Below are positions 48,077 to 58,166 of a DNA stretch of 64,000 nucleotides, piece after piece. Source of the DNA: Acidobacterium sp. (GTDB lineage Bacteria > Acidobacteriota > Terriglobia > Terriglobales > Acidobacteriaceae). The notes beneath the pieces are model-generated. The model was not told the DNA's origin and made no database searches. It saw only the letters and a list, made by a program, of their open reading frames with translations. The position numbers and the translations under genes were made by a program. Position 1 is the stretch's first letter. Every line of letters begins with the position of its first letter. Location of the stretch: positions 1 through 64,000 of the forward strand of contig DAHUYD010000061.1 of assembly GCA_027315385.1 (NCBI GenBank). Direction: 5' to 3'.

Positions 48077-50314
48077 TTGAACTTCATTACCCCATCGCCG
48101 CGCGACGAACAGCCGGAGTCGCAAGGCCCCGGTTTTCGGCCAGGGGGCGGCCGACGGAAGATTGCCGGCAGCGTCGCCCTGGTTTTCCTCGTCCTGTTGG
48201 CGGCGGCGGCCGGCTCGCTCGCCGGGCTCATGCTGGTCTATTCCGTCGACCTGCCCCAGATCGATCAGCTCGAACATTACCAGCCCATCGCCACCACGCA
48301 GCTTTACGATATCCACGGGCGCATCATCGGCTCTTTCGCGCTGGAGCGCCGTACGCCGGTTGGCTACCACGATTTTTCTCCGGTTCTGCGCCAGGCCGTC
48401 ATCTCGACAGAGGACCGCGACTTCGAGAGCCACTGGGGCGTGAATCTGTTTCGCGTCGCGGCAGCCGCCTGGCACGACGTCTTCTCCAAAGGCCGGGCAC
48501 AGGGGGCGTCCACGCTCACCATGCAGTTGGCGCGGAATCTCTACCTGACCAATGAGCGCACCCTCTCGCGCAAGCTCCAGGAGGTGTTCCTCTCGCTTCA
48601 GATCGAGCACCGCTTCACGAAGCGGCAGATCTTTGCCCTCTACGGCAATCAGATCTACCTGGGCGCCGGAGTGTACGGGTTTGAAGCGGGCGCGGAATAT
48701 TACTTCTCGAAACACGCCAGCGATCTGACGCTGCCGGAGGCCGCCATGCTGGCCGGACTGCCCAAAGGTCCCGTCGAGTTTTCACCCATCCTGAACCCGG
48801 AACGGGCGCTCCGGCGGCGCAATCTGGTGATCGACGCGATGCTGGAGGACGGCAGGATCACGGTGGCCCAGGCGCAGGCTGGGCGCTCGGCCCCCCTCGG
48901 CCTGCACATCGAACCCCCGCCGAACTCCGTCGCTCCGTGGTTCGTGGAAGAGGTGCGGCAGGAACTGGATCGCCGCTTCGGTTCGGAGGAGGTTCACGCC
49001 GGTGGCCTGCGCGTCTATACGACGATGGATCTGGACTTTCAGCAGGCCGCCAATCGGGCTGTGCTGGGTGGCCTCGCGGCTTACGAGCGCAGTCAGGGCT
49101 GGCGCGGGCATCTGCTCAACGTAATTGCCGGCGGCTATTCGGTTGAGGATTTTAGACACCCCGACTGGGCCCAGCCGCCGACGCCCGGCGCGTACACCCA
49201 TGCAGTCATTACCGGAGTGCTTCCCTGGCAGGTGACCGCGCGCATCGCAGATCGCACGCTGATCCTGACCCCGGCGGACTGGGCATGGACCGGCTTCCAA
49301 ACTGCGGACAAATTCCTGCGCGTGGGCGACATCGTCTACGTCCAGATCGCGGGTGCCGGCAACTCCTCCGGCGGAACCCTCCGCGGCACCCTCGAAGAAG
49401 ACACGGGCGCGGAGGGCGCACTGCTCGCCATGGACAACAACAGCGGCAACGTCCTTGCCCTGGTGGGCGGGCGCGACTTCAATCTTTCCCAATTCGACCG
49501 CGCCACTCAGGCCGAGCGGCAAACCGGCTCCTCATTCAAACCGTACGTCTACACGGCTGCCGTCGAGGATGGACTAACGCCGCGTGACACCATCATGGAC
49601 CGCCCGGTCTCCTTCGGCTCCTATGTGCCGCACAACTACGACGGCCGATTCTTGGGCCGCATTTCTCTGCTGAAAGCCTTTGCCGACTCCCGCAACATTC
49701 CCGCTCTGGAACTGGCCCGGCACGTCGGCATGGAGAACGTGATCCGAACCGCGCGCCGCTTCGGCATCACCACGGACATCCCGCCTTATCTGCCCATCGC
49801 CCTTGGCTCCGCCGACGTGACGCTGGAGCAGCAGGTGGCCGCGTATTCCGTCTTTCCCAACGATGGTCTGCGCGTGGCGCCGCATCTCATCCGGCGCGTG
49901 GTGGCCGCCGACGGCACCCCGCTCTTCGAGGACACGCCCGATGTGACCGAGGCTATCAGCCAGAAAACCGCCCGCACCATGATGATCTTCCTGCGCAGCG
50001 TGGCCACCGAAGGAACAGCAGGATCGCTGGCGGCGCTGCATTATCCGCTTGGCGGCAAGACCGGCACAACGAACAACTTCACCGACGCCTGGTTCGTCGG
50101 GTTCTCACCCTCGGTTACCTGCGGAGTGTGGGTGGGCTACGACAACCGCGAATCGCTCGGTGACCGCGAAACCGGCGCGCGCGCCGCACTGCCGATCTGG
50201 ACCGGTTTCATGAAGACGGTCATCGCGGCCTCCCCCAACGAGTCGTTTCCGGGCACGCCCCCGGTCCCCCTGCCTGCGGCCAGGCAGACCGCGGCGTTGA
50301 TGCGGTTTCGATAA
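48077..50314 (+). CDS. Class A penicillin-binding protein (PBP1A type)
   Basis: A bifunctional peptidoglycan synthase of 745 residues: N-terminal membrane anchor (about 27-52), GT51 glycosyltransferase domain (about 80-260; catalytic Glu in ISTEDRDFESHWGVN, ASTLTMQLARNLYL, LYGNQIYLGAGVYGFEAGAEYYFSK) and transpeptidase domain (about 430-720; nucleophile Ser in TGSSFKPY, SRN motif, KTGTTNNFTDAWFVGF). The TTG start lacks a ribosome-binding site but lies 7 bases after TAAACT. It polymerises and cross-links glycan strands at the outer face of the inner membrane. It sits with a pseudo-CTP and two FtsX-type permeases upstream and a GH18 gene downstream. Confidence 0.96.
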   Translation: MNFITPSPRDEQPESQGPGFRPGGGRRKIAGSVALVFLVLLAAAAGSLAGLMLVYSVDLPQIDQLEHYQPIATTQLYDIHGRIIGSFALERRTPVGYHDFSPVLRQAVISTEDRDFESHWGVNLFRVAAAAWHDVFSKGRAQGASTLTMQLARNLYLTNERTLSRKLQEVFLSLQIEHRFTKRQIFALYGNQIYLGAGVYGFEAGAEYYFSKHASDLTLPEAAMLAGLPKGPVEFSPILNPERALRRRNLVIDAMLEDGRITVAQAQAGRSAPLGLHIEPPPNSVAPWFVEEVRQELDRRFGSEEVHAGGLRVYTTMDLDFQQAANRAVLGGLAAYERSQGWRGHLLNVIAGGYSVEDFRHPDWAQPPTPGAYTHAVITGVLPWQVTARIADRTLILTPADWAWTGFQTADKFLRVGDIVYVQIAGAGNSSGGTLRGTLEEDTGAEGALLAMDNNSGNVLALVGGRDFNLSQFDRATQAERQTGSSFKPYVYTAAVEDGLTPRDTIMDRPVSFGSYVPHNYDGRFLGRISLLKAFADSRNIPALELARHVGMENVIRTARRFGITTDIPPYLPIALGSADVTLEQQVAAYSVFPNDGLRVAPHLIRRVVAADGTPLFEDTPDVTEAISQKTARTMMIFLRSVATEGTAGSLAALHYPLGGKTGTTNNFTDAWFVGFSPSVTCGVWVGYDNRESLGDRETGARAALPIWTGFMKTVIAASPNESFPGTPPVPLPAARQTAALMRFR

Positions 50315-50366
50315 GCCGCGGTGATCGCGAAGTCCCCTCAGGTACGCCCGTGCCTTCCGGCGGTGA

Positions 50367-50372
50367 TATCTT
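50367..50372 (+). promoter_or_regulatory. -10-like TATCTT before the GH18 gene
   Basis: TATCTT ends 7 bases before the ATG at 50380, again without a ribosome-binding site between. Confidence 0.3.
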
Positions 50373-50379
50373 TTCCAGC

Positions 50380-51462
50380 ATGCCGATATTCCGGTTCATC
50401 CGTCGCGCTGTTGTGGTGTGCTGCGTCTCTTCTGCGCTGCCGTGCCTTGCGCAGCCGCCGCGGGCTCTCTTCTACATGACCGAAACTCCCAACTCTGTCC
50501 GGGACTTTCTGGCCCATGCGAAGCAGGTGGATCTGCTGGTGCCCACCTGGTACAGCGTCGACCGGAACGGCTTGGTTTCCGGCGAACCTGATCCGCTGGT
50601 GATGGAAACTGCGCAGGCCGCCCATGTGCCGGTAGAGCCGATCCTCGCGAGCCAGTTCGCCAGGCCGGAATCCTTTCACCTGCTGCTGCGGAATCCCGAA
50701 GCGCAGCGGCAGATGATCGCCGCCCTTCTCCGAGAGGCACATCTGCACGGTTACAAAGGCTTCCAGTTCGATTTCGAGAACGTTGCGTGGACCGACCGCG
50801 ATGCGCTGAGTACGTTGGTGGCTCACGCCGCTGCCGCGCTGCATGCGGCTGGCCTGCAGCTAACCATCGCTGTCGTGCCGGCCGCGCCTGGACATCCCGG
50901 CGCCACAGCCTTTTCCACCTGGAACTACGCCCGCTGGCAAGGCGCCTACGATCTAGCTGCGCTGGCCAAATCCACTGATCTCATTTGTCTGATGACCTAC
51001 GACGAGCACGAAGCTTATACACCGCCCGGCCCCGTCGCGGGCTGGCGGTGGGTCGTCGAGAACCTTGATGAGGCCCTCCAGTCGGTGCCTGAAGCAAAGC
51101 TCTCTCTGGGCATCCCGCTCTACGGCCGGCATTGGTACGCCGGTGCGCCGAAGCCAGGTCTCCCGACTCCCGCGGGCGTGGCGAATGACCTGCCCAATCC
51201 TGCAGCGGACTACATCGACGGTGAGGATGCGCTCCTTCTTTCCAGGACCTGGAACACGCCGGTGCAGTGGGATCCGGTCGACCGCGCTTCGTGGTTCTGG
51301 TTCTATCGCGACAACGTGCGTGAGTGGGTATTCTTCACAACCGGGCGAAGCTTTGCCGCCCGTTACGATCTGGTGAAGCAGCGCGGCCTTCAGGGCTTCT
51401 GCTCCTGGGTGCTGGGCACCGAGGATCCATCTATCTGGAAGGTGCTGCCCACCCATCCATAA
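50380..51462 (+). CDS. Secreted GH18-family glycoside hydrolase
   Basis: A 360-residue protein with a Sec signal (about 1-25; VVVCCVSSALPCLAQ). The catalytic motif of GH18 appears as GFQFDFENV, with Glu133 as the acid/base (family D-x-D-x-E); YYDEHE-like MTYDEHEA and YGRHWY belong to the substrate groove, and SFAARYDLVKQRGLQGFCSWVLGTED is the family's end. It is closest to bacterial spore/cortex-type or peptidoglycan-active GH18 (YaaH-like) enzymes, which cleave beta-1,4 N-acetylhexosamine bonds. Its location after PBP1A suggests wall turnover. The upstream ATG at 50350 gives no signal. Confidence 0.85.
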   Translation: MPIFRFIRRAVVVCCVSSALPCLAQPPRALFYMTETPNSVRDFLAHAKQVDLLVPTWYSVDRNGLVSGEPDPLVMETAQAAHVPVEPILASQFARPESFHLLLRNPEAQRQMIAALLREAHLHGYKGFQFDFENVAWTDRDALSTLVAHAAAALHAAGLQLTIAVVPAAPGHPGATAFSTWNYARWQGAYDLAALAKSTDLICLMTYDEHEAYTPPGPVAGWRWVVENLDEALQSVPEAKLSLGIPLYGRHWYAGAPKPGLPTPAGVANDLPNPAADYIDGEDALLLSRTWNTPVQWDPVDRASWFWFYRDNVREWVFFTTGRSFAARYDLVKQRGLQGFCSWVLGTEDPSIWKVLPTHP

Positions 51463-51503
51463 TGTTCTGCAGCCTGCCTTCGAGGCCGGGCATCGAATTT
51501 ACC

Positions 51504-52484
51504 ATGACGACCTCAACTTCCGCTCCGTTTGCTACCCGCGCGCTCGGGAATTCCAGCCTCCATCTCACGCCGATCGGCTTCGGCGCCTGGGCCATCGGAG
51601 GCGGAAATTGGGAGTTTGCCTGGGGCGGGGCGGACGACGACGAGTCCATCCGCGCCATCCATCGCGCCCTCGATTCCGGCCTCAACTGGATCGACACCGC
51701 TGCCATCTACGGTCTCGGCCATTCTGAGGAAGTCGTTGGCAAAGCGCTCAGGGGCCGCTCCCAAAAACCGTACGTCTTCACCAAGTGCTCCATGCGCTGG
51801 TTCCCTGACCGGAAAATCTATCGCAGCCTCAGGGCCGGCTCGCTTCAGGAAGAAATCGAAGCCTCGCTGACCCGGCTCGGCGTCGATACTATCGATCTCT
51901 ATCAGATCCACTGGCCCAATCCGGAGGATGAGATCGAAGAGGGCTGGGAAACACTGGCGCGCTTTCAGGAGCAGGGAAAGGTGCGTTACATTGGCGTCTC
52001 GAACTTCACCGTCGAGCAGATGCGGCGCGTGCAGGCAATTGCCCCCATTACCTCGCTGCAACCGCCGTATTCGCTGCTGCGGCGCGATATCGAGAACGAG
52101 ATTTTGCCCTTCTGCCGCCAGCACAACGTCGGTGTCATCAACTATTCGCCCATGGTTTCCGGCTTGCTCACCGGCAGCATGACTGCCGAGCGCATCCGGG
52201 ATTTGCCGCAGGACGACTGGCGCAGGCGCAGTCCCAATTTCAACGAACCGAAGCTCTCCCGTAACCTGGCTCTCGCCGAACTGCTCTCGGAGATCGGGCG
52301 CGAACACGGTGTGCGTGCCGGCGTGGTCGCGATCGCGTGGACGCTGCGCAACCCGGCCATTACCGCCGCCATCGTCGGCGCGCGCCGGCCCGATCAGGTG
52401 GACGGCATTCTGCCTGCCGCTGCGTTCCGCCTGTCCGATGCGGAGGCGCATCGCATCGAACATTGGCTGGCCGAGCATCCGTGA
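51504..52484 (+). CDS. Aldo/keto reductase
   Basis: A 326-residue NADPH-dependent TIM-barrel oxidoreductase. It starts at 51504 (MTTSTSAPFATRALGNSSLHLTPIGFGAW). Family motifs: IDTAAIYGLGHSEEVVGKAL with the catalytic Tyr, VFTKCSMRW with the Lys, IDLYQIHWPNP with the His, and GVSNFTVEQM. It belongs to the AKR clade of general-stress and YajO-like proteins; the substrate is unknown. It follows the GH18 gene by 41 bases. Confidence 0.93.
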   Translation: MTTSTSAPFATRALGNSSLHLTPIGFGAWAIGGGNWEFAWGGADDDESIRAIHRALDSGLNWIDTAAIYGLGHSEEVVGKALRGRSQKPYVFTKCSMRWFPDRKIYRSLRAGSLQEEIEASLTRLGVDTIDLYQIHWPNPEDEIEEGWETLARFQEQGKVRYIGVSNFTVEQMRRVQAIAPITSLQPPYSLLRRDIENEILPFCRQHNVGVINYSPMVSGLLTGSMTAERIRDLPQDDWRRRSPNFNEPKLSRNLALAELLSEIGREHGVRAGVVAIAWTLRNPAITAAIVGARRPDQVDGILPAAAFRLSDAEAHRIEHWLAEHP

Positions 52485-52539
52485 CGAGCTGCGCCGGGCC
52501 GCGATGTCGCCGCTCTGACACTGCTGCCCGGTCCGTTGC

Positions 52540-52545
52540 TACACT
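52540..52545 (+). promoter_or_regulatory. -10-like TACACT before gatB
   Basis: TACACT ends 6 bases before the gatB ATG; CTGACA at 52515-52520 could be a -35 with a 19-base spacer. No ribosome-binding site lies between. Confidence 0.4.
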
Positions 52546-52551
52546 GTCTCC

Positions 52552-54027
<1,476 letters not shown>

Positions 54028-54338
54028 CCCTGCTCAGGCCGCCGCGCCTTCTTCCGCCTCTGCGCGCGGGATCGTCCCCGCAGGTCGCAAATTCTTTCGA
54101 AACTTCCCCGATGAGGCCGGGTTCATGTCCACGAGCGGCGTTCCACGCACGGCGCCGTCACTGAACAAGCAAGTGGCCCATGGGCACGCTGCGCTCCGGT
54201 GTGGCGGCCGTTTTCCGAGAAGGACAATCTGACTGTCAGGCTCACGCCAGTGTTCTGCGCGAACGCTGCCCGTGTGCCGGTCGGCGGTCTGACCCTTCCG
54301 GCAACGTTGCGCCCATGGCCACGGAAAGCGATTGCACC
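54028..54338. other. 311-bp region between gatB and a lipoprotein gene
   Basis: No gene is supported. The lipoprotein frame is open from 54180, but the first half of that stretch (54180-54314) has no signal or family match. A minus-strand frame here (54034-54396) has no credible start or composition. No clear promoter or terminator was identified. Confidence 0.3.
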
Positions 54339-55754
54339 ATGTTTGCCGACGCATCCACGTTCTCGCGCAACCCGGTTCTGCGCTCCTGCGCCGCACCGAT
54401 TGCGCTGTGTGCTCTGCTCATCGCAGGTTGCAGCAGCACGATGACGACCTCCGGCTCGCCGGGCACGCCGGCCACCGGCGAGGCCTTCGTAATCGGAACC
54501 GACGCGCCCCTCGCCAGCGTCGTTTCTTTCAACGCAACCATCAGCTCCATCGACGCAATCGACGCCAATGGCAGTTCGACCGAGCTGCTGAGCAGCCCGC
54601 AAACGATCGACTTCGCCCGTTTTAACGGCCTGCAGACGATGCTGGATATGAACGATGTCCCGCCGGACAGCTACACGCAGATTGCAGTCACATTCAGCGG
54701 AGCGAACATCGGATATCTTCAAACATCGGGGGGCGCGCCGCCCGCGATCCAGACCATGAGCGCGTCCTTCAGCACCCCCACGGTGACGGTGACTTTGGCT
54801 AAACCGCTGATCGTGACCCAGACCGGGCCGGTCGGCGTCCGGATCGATTTCCAGCTGGATAAATCCATCGTCGTTTCCGGTGGCAACATTACCGGTCAGG
54901 TCAATCCCACGCTCGATATCTCAGCCGTGGGACCAAATGACCCCGGCGGATACGTCGACGAGTTTATCGCCGGCGTAGTCAGCGTGGATCAGACGGCGCA
55001 GTCGTTTGTGATCCAGGGACCGCACGGCCACAACTTCACCGTGGACGTGAACGGACAGACCCAGTGGGATGACGGAAGCAGCCTCGGCGGGCTGACCAGC
55101 ACGAGCATCGTCCAGATCTCAGGTACCGTCGACAAGGCCGATTCCACCATCGATGCCGACGAGGTCGAGGTTCTCTCGCAGAACAGCTTCTATGCCTCCG
55201 GGCTGGCGACCTGGGTCGACTCCGCCAATGCGCCGCCGGACAACTTCCAGCTTTACGTCAGAGGAACCCTGCCGGCCAGCGGCGACGGAGTCACGTTGGG
55301 CCAGATTGCCCAGGTGAATCTCTCCGGCAGCGAAAAATACTACGTCTACTGGATGCATAACAGATTCACGCAGTTCCTCTTCAACCGCTCCACGCTGCTG
55401 GCCGGCCAGCATCTGAGCGTCGGCGGCCCTCCCAGCGGCGCGGCGAATTCTCAGGCCCTCAGCGTGCATCGCATTGTGCTGCGCAACTGGGGCTTCGACG
55501 GAACCGTCGTTCCAGGCACCGTGAACACCGGCAACGGAACTTTCCAGATGCGGATTACGGGGTTTGCCGGCCTCCTGGTTCCGCAGACGGTCACGGTCTA
55601 CACGGCCGGCGGCACGTCATACCGCGACGGCCTCACCGACCTCAGCGAAGTGACCGCCGGCGCCAACATTCGCGTCGTCGGCCTGCTGCTGCTGGATCCA
55701 ACTTCAGGTGAGACGATCCTGCTGGCGCGCTACGTGGACGATATGGGTAACTGA
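54339..55754 (+). CDS. Lipoprotein with DUF4382-like and DUF5666-like domains
   Basis: A 471-residue lipoprotein from ATG 54339; an ATG at 54315 is also possible. Lipobox at Cys31 (LIAGC). After a Thr/Ser stretch, residues about 50-190 look like DUF4382 (ASVVSFNATISSIDAID, LQTMLDMNDVPPDSYTQIAV), and residues about 205-285, with possible related repeats later, like DUF5666 (GVVSVDQTAQSFVIQGPHG, ISGTVDKADSTIDADEVEVL). Both domains are common in acidobacterial surface lipoproteins and have no known activity. A Rho-independent terminator follows. Confidence 0.75.
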   Translation: MFADASTFSRNPVLRSCAAPIALCALLIAGCSSTMTTSGSPGTPATGEAFVIGTDAPLASVVSFNATISSIDAIDANGSSTELLSSPQTIDFARFNGLQTMLDMNDVPPDSYTQIAVTFSGANIGYLQTSGGAPPAIQTMSASFSTPTVTVTLAKPLIVTQTGPVGVRIDFQLDKSIVVSGGNITGQVNPTLDISAVGPNDPGGYVDEFIAGVVSVDQTAQSFVIQGPHGHNFTVDVNGQTQWDDGSSLGGLTSTSIVQISGTVDKADSTIDADEVEVLSQNSFYASGLATWVDSANAPPDNFQLYVRGTLPASGDGVTLGQIAQVNLSGSEKYYVYWMHNRFTQFLFNRSTLLAGQHLSVGGPPSGAANSQALSVHRIVLRNWGFDGTVVPGTVNTGNGTFQMRITGFAGLLVPQTVTVYTAGGTSYRDGLTDLSEVTAGANIRVVGLLLLDPTSGETILLARYVDDMGN

Positions 55755-55777
55755 CAGGACTCCAATGCTGGATCATC

Positions 55778-55816
55778 CGGGCGGTGCGCTCCCATGAGCA
55801 TGCCGCCCGTCTTTTT
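55778..55816 (+). terminator. Rho-independent terminator after the DUF4382 lipoprotein
   Basis: CGGGCGG (55778-55784) pairs with CCGCCCG (55803-55809), with GC pairs continuing inside; TCTTTTT follows. A second hairpin, CCGCCGG (55846-55852) with CCGGCGG (55858-55864), lies past the stop of the convergent TPR gene but has no T-run. Confidence 0.8.
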
Positions 55817-55870
55817 CCCGTCATCGAGTCGAATGAGCCGCTCTTCCGCCGGTGAACCCGGCGGTCTCTA

Positions 55871-57100
55871 TCAGTGGCCGGCATACGCCGAGCGGATGTA
55901 CTTCTGTGCCTGCTCGCCTTGAACCGTGTCGGCGCCAGTGCTCATCACGGCCTGATATTCTTTCACTGCCGCGGCGCGATCATGCATCAGGTCCAGCGTT
56001 TCGCCAGCCCTGAGCAGGCAGCGGCGACGCAGTTCCAGGCTCGTCGAGGCTTCATTGGCTCCATCCCGGTACGCAGTCACGGCTTCGCCGTAGCGCGCCT
56101 GGCCGCGAAGGGCTTCGCCCAGACCGTAATAGGCAAGCTCCAGATGCCCCGAGTCGAAGTAGCCTGGGCGCTTCGCCAGCTGGATCAGGCGTTCGTACGT
56201 GTATACGGCGGTCATGCCCTCGCCGCCATCCTTCTGCAGATTCGCTTCCTCCAGCTGAAAAAGGAAACCATGCGTGTATTCCTGCGCGAGGCCGTGCGCG
56301 ATGGCCCCAGCCTGCGCGTATTTCCCCTCGCGGCGCAGGAAGAGCATCATCGCGGTTCGGGCTTCCACATTGGTCACTGTCCCGCGAGCCGCGGCGTCCT
56401 CAAGCATGGCCATACCCTGCTGCTTCGAACCGCGAATCCCGACAAACCCAATCAATAGCTTGAACGCGAAAGGCAGCGCGCCCACTACGTAGTCGTAGAC
56501 GCCGACCACCAGCTTGGCATCGACATAGTTCGCATCGAGCTGAAGCACGCGGCTGCAATCGCTGCGCGCCTCCCATGCCTCGTGCAGTCCGGCGGCGAAG
56601 GCGCGTTCAGCCATGCCGGAGTACGTTGCCTCCAGACTGCGCGCCCAACCTCGCGCAAAGAGCGCGTTCACGTCATCCGGGTTCTTCTTCAGTTCCGCGT
56701 CGGCCTCATTCACGGCCTCAGCGCCCAGCGTCCGAATGCGGTCGCGCGCCTGTGGGTCCTCCGTAACGGTGTGCTTGCCGCTCAGGAACCCGTCATTCGT
56801 GTAGAAAGTCGTGTCCAGCAGATCCAGGCGGTTCAGCTCCTGAAACGTCACCGCATCGAGCACATAATCCGTGGCCATGGGATCGCCCGGGTGCTGTCGC
56901 TGAATCTCCTCGAAGCGCCGGATGGCGCCCTCGTAGTCCATGCTGTAGACCAGATGAAACGCCGTGCGAACCTCCGGGAGGTCATTCAGCGGGTTGGTAT
57001 CGGCTCGCTGGGCGCGGCCCCGCGCAGCCGCCAGAAGCAGCAGCAGACACAGCACCCCCGCGAGTCGCCCGGGGCGATCAAGAGTCAGATATCGCAGCAT
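55871..57100 (-). CDS. Exported TPR-like protein
   Basis: A 409-residue protein with a signal sequence (about 10-30; LAGVLCLLLLLAAARGRAQ) and a helical repeat region (about 40-400) with TPR-like pairs: YEGAIRRFEEIQRQHPGDP, ELKKNPDDVNALFARGWA, YAQAGAIAHGLAQEY and YGEAVTAYRDGANE. No enzymatic motif is visible; it is likely a scaffold. The start is at 57100; the frame continues to 57577, but that portion has no homology-like pattern. TACAAT (57111-57116) ends 10 bases before the ATG. Confidence 0.75.
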   Translation of the reverse strand: MLRYLTLDRPGRLAGVLCLLLLLAAARGRAQRADTNPLNDLPEVRTAFHLVYSMDYEGAIRRFEEIQRQHPGDPMATDYVLDAVTFQELNRLDLLDTTFYTNDGFLSGKHTVTEDPQARDRIRTLGAEAVNEADAELKKNPDDVNALFARGWARSLEATYSGMAERAFAAGLHEAWEARSDCSRVLQLDANYVDAKLVVGVYDYVVGALPFAFKLLIGFVGIRGSKQQGMAMLEDAAARGTVTNVEARTAMMLFLRREGKYAQAGAIAHGLAQEYTHGFLFQLEEANLQKDGGEGMTAVYTYERLIQLAKRPGYFDSGHLELAYYGLGEALRGQARYGEAVTAYRDGANEASTSLELRRRCLLRAGETLDLMHDRAAAVKEYQAVMSTGADTVQGEQAQKYIRSAYAGH

Positions 57101-57110
57101 CCCTTCACGG

Positions 57111-57438
57111 ATTGTAGATGGTTGGATGAGGGGTCGGTGAAATGGGCCTGCGAGAGCTGTGCCTTTCGTACCAGGGTATTCTTGAAACCCGTCGCCGTAT
57201 ACAGCACCTGAAGCCGGAACCCTCAGTTGCATCTCGTGTAAGCGGTTCTCCCATCCACCTCTGCTGCCTATCGCAGCGTTGCGGCACACCTGTCTCGGAG
57301 TTGCGATAAAGGCACGCGAAACGCGGGACCAGCCGGCTGCAGAACCTAACCTAAGGTCGGACATGAAGTACCATGTGCGATCCGGCCTGTGGCGAAATAA
57401 CGGCGGGCAGGATGTGCTCGATGGCGCCGGCAGCGGGA
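57111..57438. other. Intergenic region between the TPR gene and msrQ
   Basis: About 330 bases. TACAAT at 57111-57116 (minus strand) is a possible -10 box of the TPR gene. The rest carries open frames only by virtue of high GC. I see no tRNA, riboswitch core or repeat. Confidence 0.35.
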
Positions 57439-58086
57439 TCAGGTTTTTACTGTTCGCTGAACCCCGATCGCCGATCGGCGTTTCTTCATCGCCACCAGCG
57501 GCCTGGCGGCGAGCACGATTCCCAGAACGATGGTGATGGTCAGCGGTGTCCTCACGCCCGTTTTCACGCCCCACCAATAGTGAATGACCCCTGCAATCGC
57601 CGCCGCATAGGCCAGCTTGTGCAGCCGGTTCCAGTTCTTTCCCCCCATTTTACGGATCGACCACGAGGTCGACGTGAGCGCCAGCGGCAGCAGCATCAGC
57701 CAGGCCGCCAGGCCCGCTGTGATGAATCGCCGCTGGCTGATGTCGTCCACCATGGCCGCCCAGCTGAAGCCGGCATACAGCCAGACGTAAGTCATCAGGT
57801 GCAGGCAGGCGTAGAAAAATGCATACAGCCCCAGCATGCGGCGGAAGCGCGCCAGCCACCCCAGCTTCGGAATCAGCTTCCGCACCGGCGTGATCGCCAG
57901 CGTGATCACGAGCAGGCGCAGCGTGCCTCGGCCCGTGAAGAAGGTTACGGTATGCGTGGGGTCTGGCCCGAGCGCGATCGGATCCGTTGTCGCGGAGAGA
58001 TAGAGCCGCCAGAGCAGCCAGGCCACAGGCGCCAGGCACGCGGCGTGCGCGAACACTTTCAGCCCGACAATCCCGCGCTGCCTCAC
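57439..58086 (-). CDS. msrQ: Protein-methionine-sulfoxide reductase heme-binding subunit (MsrQ)
   Basis: A 215-residue inner-membrane cytochrome-b-type protein with about six helices that feeds electrons to MsrP. Motifs: the histidine-bearing helix RMLGLYAFFYACLHLMTYVW, NWNRLHKLAYAAAIAGVIHYWWGVK (heme His residues), and an N-terminal TGRGTLRLLVITLAITPVR. The start is GTG 58086. It lies downstream of a CADD-like gene (80-base gap) that separates it from msrP, unusual for the msrPQ pair. Confidence 0.93.
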   Translation of the reverse strand: MRQRGIVGLKVFAHAACLAPVAWLLWRLYLSATTDPIALGPDPTHTVTFFTGRGTLRLLVITLAITPVRKLIPKLGWLARFRRMLGLYAFFYACLHLMTYVWLYAGFSWAAMVDDISQRRFITAGLAAWLMLLPLALTSTSWSIRKMGGKNWNRLHKLAYAAAIAGVIHYWWGVKTGVRTPLTITIVLGIVLAARPLVAMKKRRSAIGVQRTVKT

Positions 58087-58166
58087 CGCTTCACTTCTCC
58101 ATTACCCCGGTGAGATACTCGCCGGTGCCTGATTGTGTCCGGATCGTGCCGGTTCGAGACTTCCGA

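Noticed and set aside
54034-54396. A 120-codon minus-strand frame between gatB and the lipoprotein gene
   Set aside because: It overlaps the lipoprotein signal peptide, has no ribosome-binding site and no family pattern.
57101-57577. A 159-residue N-terminal extension of the TPR protein
   Set aside because: The signal peptide begins at 57100 and the upstream translation has no domain or ribosome-binding site.
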